Program-made: the position numbers and the translations under genes
Part shown: in pieces, positions 10,810 through 20,467 of the stretch
Position numbering within the stretch: position 1 is the first letter of the stretch
How the letters are laid out: each line of letters opens with the position of its first letter
Notes under the pieces: generated by a model
Databases searched by the model: none
Told to the model about the DNA's origin: nothing
Seen by the model: the letters and a program-made list of their open reading frames with translations, nothing else
Source: Aestuariivita sp.
GTDB taxonomy: Bacteria; Pseudomonadota; Alphaproteobacteria; Rhodobacterales; Rhodobacteraceae
Reading direction: 5' to 3'
Assembly (NCBI GenBank): GCA_026710055.1
Contig: JAPORV010000408.1
Span: 1 to 37,238 of the forward strand
DNA: 37,238 nt

Positions 10810-12324
10810 TTAACAGATGTCACGCCATTCTCTGCCATCACGATGTAACAGGGACGTAGCTTGATCAGGTCCAGAGCTCCCGTTTTGATAAAACGCTGGC
10901 AGCACGTCGGTTTGCTCCCATTCAGCGATAATGGGATCTACCCACGCCCACGCCGCTTCAACCTCATCACCACGCATGAACAATGTTTGATCTCCTCGAA
11001 TAACATCCATAATCAAACGTTCATAAGCATCCTGCGAATTGCCGCCTGTCCCAAGTGTATTTGCGAATGTCATATCAAGCGAAACATCAGTCAATCGAAA
11101 TCCACCTGGGCCAGGTTCCTTAATCATATTATGTAATTTTATCCCTTCATTCGGTTGAAGTCGAATAATCAGAGCATTACTTTTTCGTTCTTCAGAGATC
11201 GGAAAAATCATATGAGGGGGATCACGAAAAATAATAGCAACTTCTGAACTTTGCGACTTTAATTTTTTGCCAGTCCTTAAATAAAAAGGCGTAGAAGCCC
11301 AACGCCAGTTACCAATATTTACCTTCATCGCAACAAAGCTCTCAGTATTGCTATCAGGATTATTGACGTGATTACGATAAGTTTCATTTCCGGTCTTATC
11401 ACGATACTGGCCCCGTACTATATCTGTCGGCAATACAGGTTCCAATGACTGAATAACTTTAACTTTTTCATCACGAACAGAATTTGGTTCAAACCTTGCA
11501 GGTGGTTCCATCGCAATAAGGCAAAGTAATTGCATCAAATGATTTTGAACCATGTCACGCATGGCTCCAGATCTATCATAATAATCTCCCCGACCACTAA
11601 CTCCAATAGTCTCCGCAACTGTGATTTGAACATGATCAATATGTGTCGAATTCCATAATGGCTCCCAAAGTGCGTTAGAAAAACGTAATGCCATCAGGTT
11701 TTGAACAGTCTCCTTTCCAAGATAATGATCAATTCTATAAATTTGATGTTCTGAAAAAAGATTCAAAAGTTCGTTATTCAATGACTTTGCAGCAATCAGA
11801 TTATGTCCAAATGGTTTTTCAATAAGGATCCGGCAATCCGGGTTTGCAAGACCAGTTGCATGTAACTTCGACGCAATTAAACCAAAAAAGGACGGCGAGA
11901 CGGAAAAACAAAACACTCTTTTGACATTTGATCGCAGCGCTCCCGACACATCACTCCAACCGTCTTCACCATGAACATCTACACGAAAATATGTCAGTTT
12001 TTCGAGAAAACTCTTCAAAAGTTTTGGCTCTTTGACTGCCAATTGTGTAAATTCGATCAAATTGTCGCGAACCAAAGTCTTGAACGCTTGCTGATTAATT
12101 TCTCTTCTTGCAACACCAAGAATACGCGCTTCATCTGGCATTTGCCCAACTGCATAACGATGAAATAATGCTGGAAGAATCTTTCGGCGAGCCAAGTCAC
12201 CAGTCGCACCAAAAATAACGATGTCGAAAGAATCAACTGGAATTACTCGAGAAACCAACTTTTTTTCCGCTAATGTCTTTAAATTAACTATGTAATAACT
12301 GACCAATCCGTCGACCGGTATCAA
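10810..12324 (-). CDS. zwf: Glucose-6-phosphate 1-dehydrogenase
   Basis: IVIFGATGDLARRKILPALF; active-site RIDHYLGKETVQNLMALRF. ORF start overlaps the end of gap; a downstream start is possible. Confidence 0.95.
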   Translation of the reverse strand: MIPVDGLVSYYIVNLKTLAEKKLVSRVIPVDSFDIVIFGATGDLARRKILPALFHRYAVGQMPDEARILGVARREINQQAFKTLVRDNLIEFTQLAVKEPKLLKSFLEKLTYFRVDVHGEDGWSDVSGALRSNVKRVFCFSVSPSFFGLIASKLHATGLANPDCRILIEKPFGHNLIAAKSLNNELLNLFSEHQIYRIDHYLGKETVQNLMALRFSNALWEPLWNSTHIDHVQITVAETIGVSGRGDYYDRSGAMRDMVQNHLMQLLCLIAMEPPARFEPNSVRDEKVKVIQSLEPVLPTDIVRGQYRDKTGNETYRNHVNNPDSNTESFVAMKVNIGNWRWASTPFYLRTGKKLKSQSSEVAIIFRDPPHMIFPISEERKSNALIIRLQPNEGIKLHNMIKEPGPGGFRLTDVSLDMTFANTLGTGGNSQDAYERLIMDVIRGDQTLFMRGDEVEAAWAWVDPIIAEWEQTDVLPAFYQNGSSGPDQATSLLHRDGREWRDIC

Positions 12325-13291
12325 TCATCCGATTGGAAAAACCCCACTCGTTATCGTACCAACCGACCACACGAATAAGACCATCCTCCGTCACCGCAGT
12401 TTGCGAAGGCGCAAAACAAACAGAATGAGGGTCGTGATTAAAGTCTACCGAGACCAACGGAGCCTCATCATAGGCCAGTATCCCTGCCAGCGATGTTCGA
12501 GAGGCTTTATCCATTAGTGAATTGATTTCATCTTTCTTTGCCGTTTTTTCTGGAACAAAAGTGAGGTCAACCATTGAAACATTCGGGACGGGAACACGCA
12601 CGGCAGATCCTTCTAACTTACCTTTTAACTGGGGAAGAACGAGTGCAATTGCTTTTGCCGCTCCCGTTGATGTCGGTGTCATTGAAAGTGACGCCGCCCG
12701 ACTACGATAAAAGTCACGATGATTTGCATCATGAGTTGGTTGGTCTCCCGTGAAAGCATGAATTGTCGTCATGTAACCAGTCTTTATCCCGAAGGTTTCA
12801 TCTAACACCATTGCCATTGGCGCCAGACAATTTGTCGTACAAGATGCATTCGAAATAACATGATCGTCTTTTGTCAACATATGATCATTTACACCAAATA
12901 CGATTGTACGGTGCGCATCATTGCAAGGCGCTGAAACCAGCACTCTCCGCGAACCATTATTAAGATGCAACTTTGCTTTTTCACATGTGGTAAATAAGCC
13001 GGTACATTCGAAAGCAATTTCGACATCTTGCCAAGGTAACTCACTAGGATTTCGAATAGCACTTAATTGAATGGCATGCCGACCAACAGTTAATTTATCT
13101 CCAGACAAACTCATTTGTTCATTCAATCGACCATGCACACTATCATATTTTAACAAGTGAGCAAGCGTTTCTGGTGGTGCAAGATCATTCACTGCAATGA
13201 CATCAATATCGTCAATACCCTGTTCAATTACAGCACGTAACACATTCCTACCAATGCGTCCAAAACCATTAATTGCGATTTTTATAGCCAT
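12284..13291 (-). CDS. gap: Type I glyceraldehyde-3-phosphate dehydrogenase
   Basis: MAIKIAINGFGRIGRNVLRA, SNASCTTNCLAP active site, WYDNEWGFSNRM. Confidence 0.96.
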   Translation of the reverse strand: MAIKIAINGFGRIGRNVLRAVIEQGIDDIDVIAVNDLAPPETLAHLLKYDSVHGRLNEQMSLSGDKLTVGRHAIQLSAIRNPSELPWQDVEIAFECTGLFTTCEKAKLHLNNGSRRVLVSAPCNDAHRTIVFGVNDHMLTKDDHVISNASCTTNCLAPMAMVLDETFGIKTGYMTTIHAFTGDQPTHDANHRDFYRSRAASLSMTPTSTGAAKAIALVLPQLKGKLEGSAVRVPVPNVSMVDLTFVPEKTAKKDEINSLMDKASRTSLAGILAYDEAPLVSVDFNHDPHSVCFAPSQTAVTEDGLIRVVGWYDNEWGFSNRMIDTGRRIGQLLHS

Positions 13292-13755
13292 AAATTTACT
13301 TTCTTTGCTCCATTTTGTTGCCTAGTTTTCGCAAGCACCCAATAAATAACTTTTGTATTTTATTCTCTCAAATCTACCGATCTAAAATTATTTTTGGTTG
13401 TTCTAAATTATCGCAGCGACAGAACTGGCTGTAAATGATCATAAATTGAAATAACGTTAAAACGATACATACGCAATTGGTTACCCGACTGGCTCTCATT
13501 CTACGGTTCTTAGATTGGGTTAACAATACAATTATTTCCACCTAACAACCGTATAAACTCGCGATGTATTTCCTGACATCCTAATGGCTATTTTCAATAC
13601 GAACCATTCACATTCATAGTCCACCAGAAGTCTAAAATTTTGTGCCGTGGCTCTCCTTAAGATTATTCCGCCATAAGCAAGTACCGCTTAGCACATTGAC
13701 ATTCAAAATTCAGTCAATCCAACATACGAATCCTATCGACATCATGGATGCTAGA

Positions 13756-15540
13756 TTAGTCACTAACCACACTCACTTGCAATCCAAGTTCCAAGAGTTG
13801 ATCACGCGTTGTATCCGAAGGCGCACTCATCATTAAGTCTTCACCACGTTGGTTCATAGGAAACATAATCACTTCGCGAATATTTTCAGTATCTGCCAGA
13901 AGCATCACAATTCTGTCTATCCCAGCCGCACAGCCACCATGCGGTGGTGCGCCGAACTGAAATGCCGTCGCTATACCGCCAAATCGTTGATGCAAGTCAT
14001 CAGCACTGTATCCAGCGACTGCAAAGGCCTTTGTCATGATGTCTGGATCGTGATTACGGATTGCACCACTCAAAATTTCAAAACCATTACAGGCCAAATC
14101 ATACTGATACCCTATTACGCTCAGTGGATCACCATCTAATGCCGTCAATCCGCCTTGTGGCATTGAAAAGGGATTATGTTCAAAATCAATTTGCCCGGTG
14201 AGTTCATCGCGCGCAAAAATTGGAAAATCAACAATCCAAGCAAAGGCAAACCGATCTTCATCCAATAATCCAAGCTCTCTTCCAATAACATCGCGGGCTA
14301 ATCCCGCAATTCGATTGAAGCTTACTGGCTTGCCAGCAAGAAAAAAAACCGAATCACCAACGCTTAAACCTAACTGCGTGCGAATGGCTTCTGACTTATC
14401 ATGACCAATATTTTTCGCTAATGGACCAGCAGCTTCAGCTTGCCCATCCGCTTCACGCCAAAAGATGTAACCCATTCCCGGCAAACCTTCAGTTTGCGCC
14501 CAACTGTTCATTCGGTCACAAAATTTTCGTGATCCACCGCCCGGTGCCGGAATTGCCCGCACTTCGGTGCCCGTTTGCTCCAGAATTTTTGCAAAAATCG
14601 CAAACCCACCTTTTTCAAAATGCTCGCTAACCACCTGCATTTTGATCGGATTGCGTAGATCAGGTTTATCAGTACCGTAATACAACATGGAATCGCAATA
14701 AGAAATTTGCGGCCAGATTTTGGGACCATCAACTTGTTTTTTACCACCGAACTCTACAAATATATCAGCCAAGACCGGTCCTATGATATCGAATACATCT
14801 TGTTGCGTAACGAAGGACATTTCCATGTCCAATTGATAAAAGTCCGTTGGTGCCCTGTCTGCCCGGGGATCTTCATCACGAAAGCAGGGAGCAATTTGAA
14901 AATATTTATCAAATCCGCTCACCATAATCAACTGTTTAAATTGCTGCGGTGCTTGTGGTAGCGCGTAGAACTTGCCTGTATGCAATCGTGATGGAATCAA
15001 GAAGTCACGCGCCCCTTCTGGTGAGGATGCCGTAATAATCGGAGTTTGAAATTCTCTGAAACCCTGATCCCACATACGCCGTCTCATTGATGCAATAACA
15101 TCAGAACGCAAAATCATATTTTTTTGCATAATATCACGGCGTAAATCTAAAAAACGATACCGCAAGCGTGTTTCTTCTGGATATTCTTGATCACCAAATA
15201 CAATAAGGGGTAATTCGTTTGCCGAACTTAAAACCTCCAAATCAGAAATAAATACCTCGATTTCACCGGTTGAGATTTTTGGATTTATCAATGCATCATC
15301 ACGCGCCTTTACATCACCGTCAATACGAATGCACCATTCGTTACGGAGTTTTTCCACCTCGTGAAAAACGGGACTATCTGGATCACATAACACTTGAGTA
15401 ATTCCGTAATGATCACGCAAATCAATAAACAAAATACCTCCATGATCGCGCACCCGATGCACCCACCCAGACAATCTCACAGATTGACCAACATGTTGTT
15501 TTTTGAGTTCAGCACAGTTATGGCTACGATAAGCATTCAT
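13756..15540 (-). CDS. aspS: Aspartyl-tRNA synthetase
   Basis: [46 protein letters not shown]; class II motifs [48 protein letters not shown]. The ORF track extends to 15576; MNAYRS (15540) is the likely start. Confidence 0.97.
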   Translation of the reverse strand: MNAYRSHNCAELKKQHVGQSVRLSGWVHRVRDHGGILFIDLRDHYGITQVLCDPDSPVFHEVEKLRNEWCIRIDGDVKARDDALINPKISTGEIEVFISDLEVLSSANELPLIVFGDQEYPEETRLRYRFLDLRRDIMQKNMILRSDVIASMRRRMWDQGFREFQTPIITASSPEGARDFLIPSRLHTGKFYALPQAPQQFKQLIMVSGFDKYFQIAPCFRDEDPRADRAPTDFYQLDMEMSFVTQQDVFDIIGPVLADIFVEFGGKKQVDGPKIWPQISYCDSMLYYGTDKPDLRNPIKMQVVSEHFEKGGFAIFAKILEQTGTEVRAIPAPGGGSRKFCDRMNSWAQTEGLPGMGYIFWREADGQAEAAGPLAKNIGHDKSEAIRTQLGLSVGDSVFFLAGKPVSFNRIAGLARDVIGRELGLLDEDRFAFAWIVDFPIFARDELTGQIDFEHNPFSMPQGGLTALDGDPLSVIGYQYDLACNGFEILSGAIRNHDPDIMTKAFAVAGYSADDLHQRFGGIATAFQFGAPPHGGCAAGIDRIVMLLADTENIREVIMFPMNQRGEDLMMSAPSDTTRDQLLELGLQVSVVSD

Positions 15541-16034
15541 TGTTGATATCCCCAAAAAAATTGAATTGTGCGGCAATAAACAACAAAGAATATGAAATCA
15601 AGAACAGACATTCAATGTTAAAACAACAGCCCCATCTTACAAAAAATTATTCTGTGAAGGTAAAATTCACAAACAATTGCGTCCAAGAAGTCGATGTCAT
15701 TTTCAGGCATCTTCATAGCTTAAAATATAAATGCGAAAGGGATAGATAAATAAAATGCAGTAGCGAGGCACGGCAATCAGCCTTGATCCTGATGAATCGG
15801 AAGTTACCATCATAGGGTTTCTGCCCAGAAATTTCACACAACGGTAGCACAGATGCACAATAAGCGGATGAACACTTCCAACAGCGAACAGAATACTGCA
15901 ATTGCTACCCGAACAAAAAAACCGATCTATTCTTTGATACCCTAAATACTGATTTCACAATTCAATAGGTCGAGCGGACTGCCGACTTTCTTTAGATAAA
16001 CTACCCTCTCATGGAGTAGCTCCTCACAAAGAAG

Positions 16035-16307
16035 GACAAAGTGCGACATATGAGAACTTTGGATTTCGTCTAATGTACACAAAATTTGAACTAATTGTTA
16101 GTCACGCGACAGGATACGCATCTGGAGCATTGAAAGATTCTTTGGGGAAAGTGTTCAAAAAGAGACATTTTTTGAACACTGATCGCCTTGAATATCCTCC
16201 CCAGAAATCCACTTCTCAAAAAGGTGCTGATTTCCTGAGATCTAAAATTGAATCAAATTCCTTGTACATTAGACAAAATCCAAAGTTCTCATATGTCACA
16301 GATTGTC
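16035..16307. repeat. Palindromic (MITE-like) element with ~34-bp near-perfect inverted repeats and internal hairpin
   Basis: GACATATGAGAACTTTGGATTTCGTCTAATGTAC (16045-16078) matches the reverse complement of 16264-16297 with one mismatch; weaker extension outward. Central perfect 12-bp hairpin AGTGTTCAAAAA (16150-16161) / TTTTTGAACACT (16169-16180). Confidence 0.7.
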
Positions 16308-16432
16308 TCTTAGTTGGGATACACCCATAATACATTCAACCTTGTTTCCCAATGCCCCTATTTGCATGTATCCGGAATCAATGATAGTAAGAAAACACCC
16401 GCCTTTATTGTGCACGTTTCAGGAGGAGGCCA

Positions 16433-18001
16433 ATGACCCGTCAACGCCTGCCCACTGGCATCCAGGATTTCGAAACCATTCGGAGTGAAAACTTCTATTA
16501 CGTCGATAAAACGCCACTCATTCAGAAGCTTGTCACCGATGGTCGTCATTATTTTCTCTCCCGGCCCCGGCGATTTGGTAAGAGTTTACTAATTAGCACA
16601 CTCAAAGCATTGTTCGAAGGGCAGGAGGTCTTGTTCAAAGGGTTGGACATTCATGATCACTGGGATTGGTCGGTCACCTATCCAGTGGTGCGCTTGAGCT
16701 TTGGTGGAAAGTATCATGAGCCTGAAGAGATTGAAGGAGATATCATTGAGCAACTGGAGAGCGTCGAACGCGCATATGATCTTGCGCCAGCTTTAACCTC
16801 TGACACGGGTCCCCGACGTCTACGCAACCTTCTTGACCGTCTCCACCACATGACAGGTCAGCGGGTGGTGGTTCTTGTTGATGAATATGACAAGCCAATC
16901 TTAGATGTTCTTGAACATCCAGAACAAGCGTGCGCCAATCGGGAGTATCTGCGGGGGTTTTACGGGATCATCAAGGACAGTGCTGAACATGTGCGCTTTG
17001 TGTTTGTCACGGGTGTGAGTATGTTCTCCAAAGTCAGTTTATTCTCGGGGTTGAACAATCTCAAGGACATCAGCCTTGATCCCCGTTTTGCTACCATCTG
17101 CGGGTATACTGACGCGGATATTGATACGGTGTTTGCTCCTGAGTTGGAGGGATTGGACCGGAATGCCATCCGTCAATGGTACAATGGCTACAACTGGCGT
17201 GGCACCGAGCGAGTTTACAATCCCTATGATGTGCTCTTGTTGTTGGATCATCGGGAGTTTCGCCCTTATTGGTTTGAAACAGGGAACCCGGCGTTCCTGT
17301 TGAAAATACTGAAGGAGAAGTCCGTCAGTTTAAGGGAATTGGAGAACCGGATGGTCGACAGGGCGCTGATCTCGAAGTTTGATGTGGATTCGATCAGTGC
17401 CGAAGCTCTGTTGTTTCAAACGGGGTATCTCACCATCACAGACGAGAAACAAGAAGGGCATCGGACCCTCTATTGTTTGGATTATCCCAATCGGGAGGTG
17501 CAACTGAGTTTGAATGATGAGTTGCTGGTCTATCTTAATCCAAAGGATATCGTTCCTTTGGACGAAGGGAAGACATTGCGGGACCTGCTAGAGGTCAACG
17601 ACTTTAGAGGGTTTACGGAGACCCTGAAGGCGTATTTTGCGAGTATTCCGTATCAATGGCACACAACGGGGGACATTGCGCGCTATGAGACGTGGTATGC
17701 GGGTTTGTTGCATATGGGGTTTCGGGCGATTGGTGTGGATGTACGCTCGGAGGAGGCCTCCAGCCGTGGTCGGGCTGATCTGGTTATTTTAACGGGTGGT
17801 CAGGTGTTTATCGTTGAGGTCAAGATGGTGGAAACCGCTATGGAGACTGAGGGGGCGTTAGAGGCGGCTCTTGCTCAGATGCGGGACAGGGGGTATGCTG
17901 AGAAGTATAAGGGTCGGAAAGAGCCTATTCATATGATTGCCATCGCTTGTGGTCGTGAGGCGCGTAATCTGTTGGACATCCGAGTTGAGCCGGTGGGATG
18001 A
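16433..18001 (+). CDS. AAA-ATPase-like / PD-(D/E)XK nuclease-family protein
   Basis: RLPTGIQDFETIRSENFYYVDKTPLIQKL...YFLSRPRRFGKSLLISTLKALF (Walker A-like), VVVLVDEYDKPI (Walker B), C-terminal RADLVILTGGQVFIVEVKM (PD-(D/E)XK-like). Strong RBS AGGAGGAGG. Confidence 0.9.
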   Translation: MTRQRLPTGIQDFETIRSENFYYVDKTPLIQKLVTDGRHYFLSRPRRFGKSLLISTLKALFEGQEVLFKGLDIHDHWDWSVTYPVVRLSFGGKYHEPEEIEGDIIEQLESVERAYDLAPALTSDTGPRRLRNLLDRLHHMTGQRVVVLVDEYDKPILDVLEHPEQACANREYLRGFYGIIKDSAEHVRFVFVTGVSMFSKVSLFSGLNNLKDISLDPRFATICGYTDADIDTVFAPELEGLDRNAIRQWYNGYNWRGTERVYNPYDVLLLLDHREFRPYWFETGNPAFLLKILKEKSVSLRELENRMVDRALISKFDVDSISAEALLFQTGYLTITDEKQEGHRTLYCLDYPNREVQLSLNDELLVYLNPKDIVPLDEGKTLRDLLEVNDFRGFTETLKAYFASIPYQWHTTGDIARYETWYAGLLHMGFRAIGVDVRSEEASSRGRADLVILTGGQVFIVEVKMVETAMETEGALEAALAQMRDRGYAEKYKGRKEPIHMIAIACGREARNLLDIRVEPVG

Positions 18002-18104
18002 GGATTCCAGACAACGGCATTGTTGCAACCTAGACCAACTGTATTGAATTGATCGAAATATGACTTTAATTTTTGACGTATATTTTTCCTTCACAAAGCT
18101 GGAT

Positions 18105-18435
18105 GGTTGAAAAATCTACTGTCTTCACAAATGATAAACCATCAATTCAATAATTTCTGGATACTAGGAGCATAATCTCGTTGGCTCAGATTTCTTCACG
18201 ATATTTGCGCAACAGATCGTTGTTCGAGATCAAGCCGGACTGTAACAACTAAGTGATGAAGATCCCCGTCCCCGTAAACGGATCCAAGATATGAACTGCG
18301 TGGAATCTGGGGGGGGCTGTCCAAACCACTCCTATAGGATATCATTAACTGAGTGGAGGATGATATCCACAATCTCGGTGAGAGTATAGACGATACCCAG
18401 TCACTCAACACACGTCAACATCGGACAAAGAAAGT
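18105..18435 (-). pseudogene. Decayed fragment of a Type ISP-like restriction helicase/N6-adenine methyltransferase
   Basis: Minus-strand conceptual translation: LGIVYTLTEIVDIILHSVNDIL*EWFGQ-(frameshift)-AVHILDPFTGTGIFIT*LLQSGLISNNDLLRKYREEI*ANEIMLLVSRNY*; contains the DPFTGTG SAM-binding motif context typical of these enzymes, with several in-frame stops and a frameshift near an 8-bp homopolymer. Confidence 0.82.
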
Positions 18436-18771
18436 CCGGGGGCGATGTGTGCAGGATCGGATTGGTGTTGACATTCTAAGGCATGATGTCCCGCATTTAG
18501 ACGATCTGTTGCGGAAATACCTGCAGAAAATGATCCTACTGCACATTTTTTCACTCTCATCCCGCAAACCCTCCCAAAGCACCTGATAACATCGAAATAG
18601 TCGCCCCGTCACGGGCGATATCTCGTGCACGCACGCACCACAATACAACTCCATGTCAACAAAAAAACGAGGAAAAACAGAGTGAGATTGCCTTGACGTT
18701 TCGCCAAGATGGGGTTGTGTATGGAAGTTTTTTCGCGTAATATCGCCTTTCTTGTTTCATTCTGGAGAATG

Positions 18772-18909
18772 ATTGGCGATTTTGGGCAAATCTTGGGAAA
18801 TTTCAAAGTATTGAACCAAATATCGGAAATCTTCGCGAGAGAAAAATAACAGAAACGTCAACTTTTTCAGCGCATTAACAACGAATTTATGATTTTTAAC
18901 AGACACTAA
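18772..18909. repeat. Copy B of the dispersed ~140-bp repeat, abutting the cfa start codon
   Basis: Colinear similarity to 1-158; ends in ACAGACACTAA immediately before ATG at 18910. Confidence 0.6.
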
Positions 18910-20139
18910 ATGGGAAATGCAGAGATGTGGATGAACCTGTTGGATAGTATTGCCCGTCGTCTTATTCAGCGCGGAACACTGCAATTGACATATCCTAATG
19001 GGGAGACACGTCACTATGGGGCCGGAAACGAACAAACAGCGGCTTTCGAGATTCGCACTGCTAGCCGTGTGCGTTCCTTATGTTTGAATCCTGAATTAGC
19101 GCTTGGCGAAGGTTATATGGACGAAACCATTGTTGTTGACGGCGTAGACGGACTTGAGAACCTAATGAGACTATTGTTACGTAACCAAAGTGAAAAAGCC
19201 TTTCCAAAATATATTCGCGCGCTCAACAAATTTCGATTCTATGCACGGACTTGGTTACAACGAAATACTTCCAACTCAGCGAAAAACAATGTTAGGCATC
19301 ATTATGACATTTCAGATGATCTATATCGGTTGATGCTTGACACTGACATGCAATATTCCTGCGCCTACTTTAGCCGACTCACAATGAGTCTAGAAGAAGC
19401 GCAAGAAGCAAAAAAACGACATATTGCTGAAAAACTGTTGATTCAAAAAGACTGCAAAGTACTGGATATAGGTTGCGGATGGGGCGGTATGGCTTTGACA
19501 TTAGCGAAGGATTACGGAGCTCATGTGACTGGCGTTACGCTCAGCGAAAACCAGTTATCGACCGCAAAAAAAAGAGTAGAAAAATGTGGACTATCAGATC
19601 GTATCTCTTTTCGTTTAGTGGACTATCGCGATCTTGTTGATCGCTATGATCGAATTGTCAGTGTCGGCATGCTAGAACATGTTGGGTTACCGCATTACAC
19701 TGAATATTTTTTGAAGGTTGCTGAATTGCTAGAAACTGATGGTATCGCGTTAATTCACTCCATTGGGCGGGTTGGTCCGCCTAAATCTCACTCACCCTGG
19801 CTCCACAAATATATTTTTCCCGGTGGTTATGTGCCCTCTTTATCAGAATTAGTTCCTGCATTGGAAATATCCGGTTTATGGCAAACCGACATCGAAATTT
19901 GGCGATTACATTATGCCATGACCATACGTGAGTGGCGAAAAAGATTTTTGGCTAATCTAGAAATTGTTCAAAATTGGTATGACGAGAGATTCATTCGTAT
20001 GTGGTGCTATTACCTAACCGCTTGTATCATGGCTTTTGAAGAACAAGAACAGGCTGTCTATCAACTACAATTAGCACATCGCCGTGATGTAGTACCACTA
20101 ACACGTGATTATCTTCATCGTACTAACGATTCCGATTGA
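18910..20139 (+). CDS. cfa: Cyclopropane-fatty-acyl-phospholipid synthase family protein
   Basis: RHHYDISDDLYRLMLDTDMQYSCAYF, VLDIGCGWGGMALTLAKDYGAHVTGVTLSENQ, GMLEHVG, HKYIFPGGYVPSLSE. Confidence 0.94.
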   Translation: MGNAEMWMNLLDSIARRLIQRGTLQLTYPNGETRHYGAGNEQTAAFEIRTASRVRSLCLNPELALGEGYMDETIVVDGVDGLENLMRLLLRNQSEKAFPKYIRALNKFRFYARTWLQRNTSNSAKNNVRHHYDISDDLYRLMLDTDMQYSCAYFSRLTMSLEEAQEAKKRHIAEKLLIQKDCKVLDIGCGWGGMALTLAKDYGAHVTGVTLSENQLSTAKKRVEKCGLSDRISFRLVDYRDLVDRYDRIVSVGMLEHVGLPHYTEYFLKVAELLETDGIALIHSIGRVGPPKSHSPWLHKYIFPGGYVPSLSELVPALEISGLWQTDIEIWRLHYAMTIREWRKRFLANLEIVQNWYDERFIRMWCYYLTACIMAFEEQEQAVYQLQLAHRRDVVPLTRDYLHRTNDSD

Positions 20140-20467
20140 AAATCATCGTCAAGTAACACGAAATACAAATTCAATTATTACCGTTTGCTATACAAAAAAT
20201 TTCCTGTTGAACAAGTAAATTGGTGTCACCGAGTTGATCAATTTCCATCAATTATTTGGATGGAAAATAAAATTAACAATATCAGTTCCCTATCGTAGTT
20301 ATTTTTACATCATTGGTAGCTATATCACATTACGTCTCATTGAACAAATGCTTCATGGTTTTTTCGTAATGCAAGATTTCCACCTACACACTTGCTTATC
20401 GTCGCGCCATGCCTATAAATCAGGCTAGTTTGAGTATACAGACTCTAACCCTTCAATGGAGTAGGTC

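Noticed and set aside
15713-15901. Cys-rich 62-aa minus ORF MQYSVRCWKCSSAYCASVLPLCEISGQKPYDGNF...
   Set aside because: Looks somewhat protein-like but has no recognised family or clear RBS; may be a gene remnant, not supportable as a feature.
20242-20266. Hairpin TTTCCATC/GATGGAAA between cfa and carB as a terminator
   Set aside because: Stem is short and AT-rich and there is no following T-tract; could not be supported as a rho-independent terminator.
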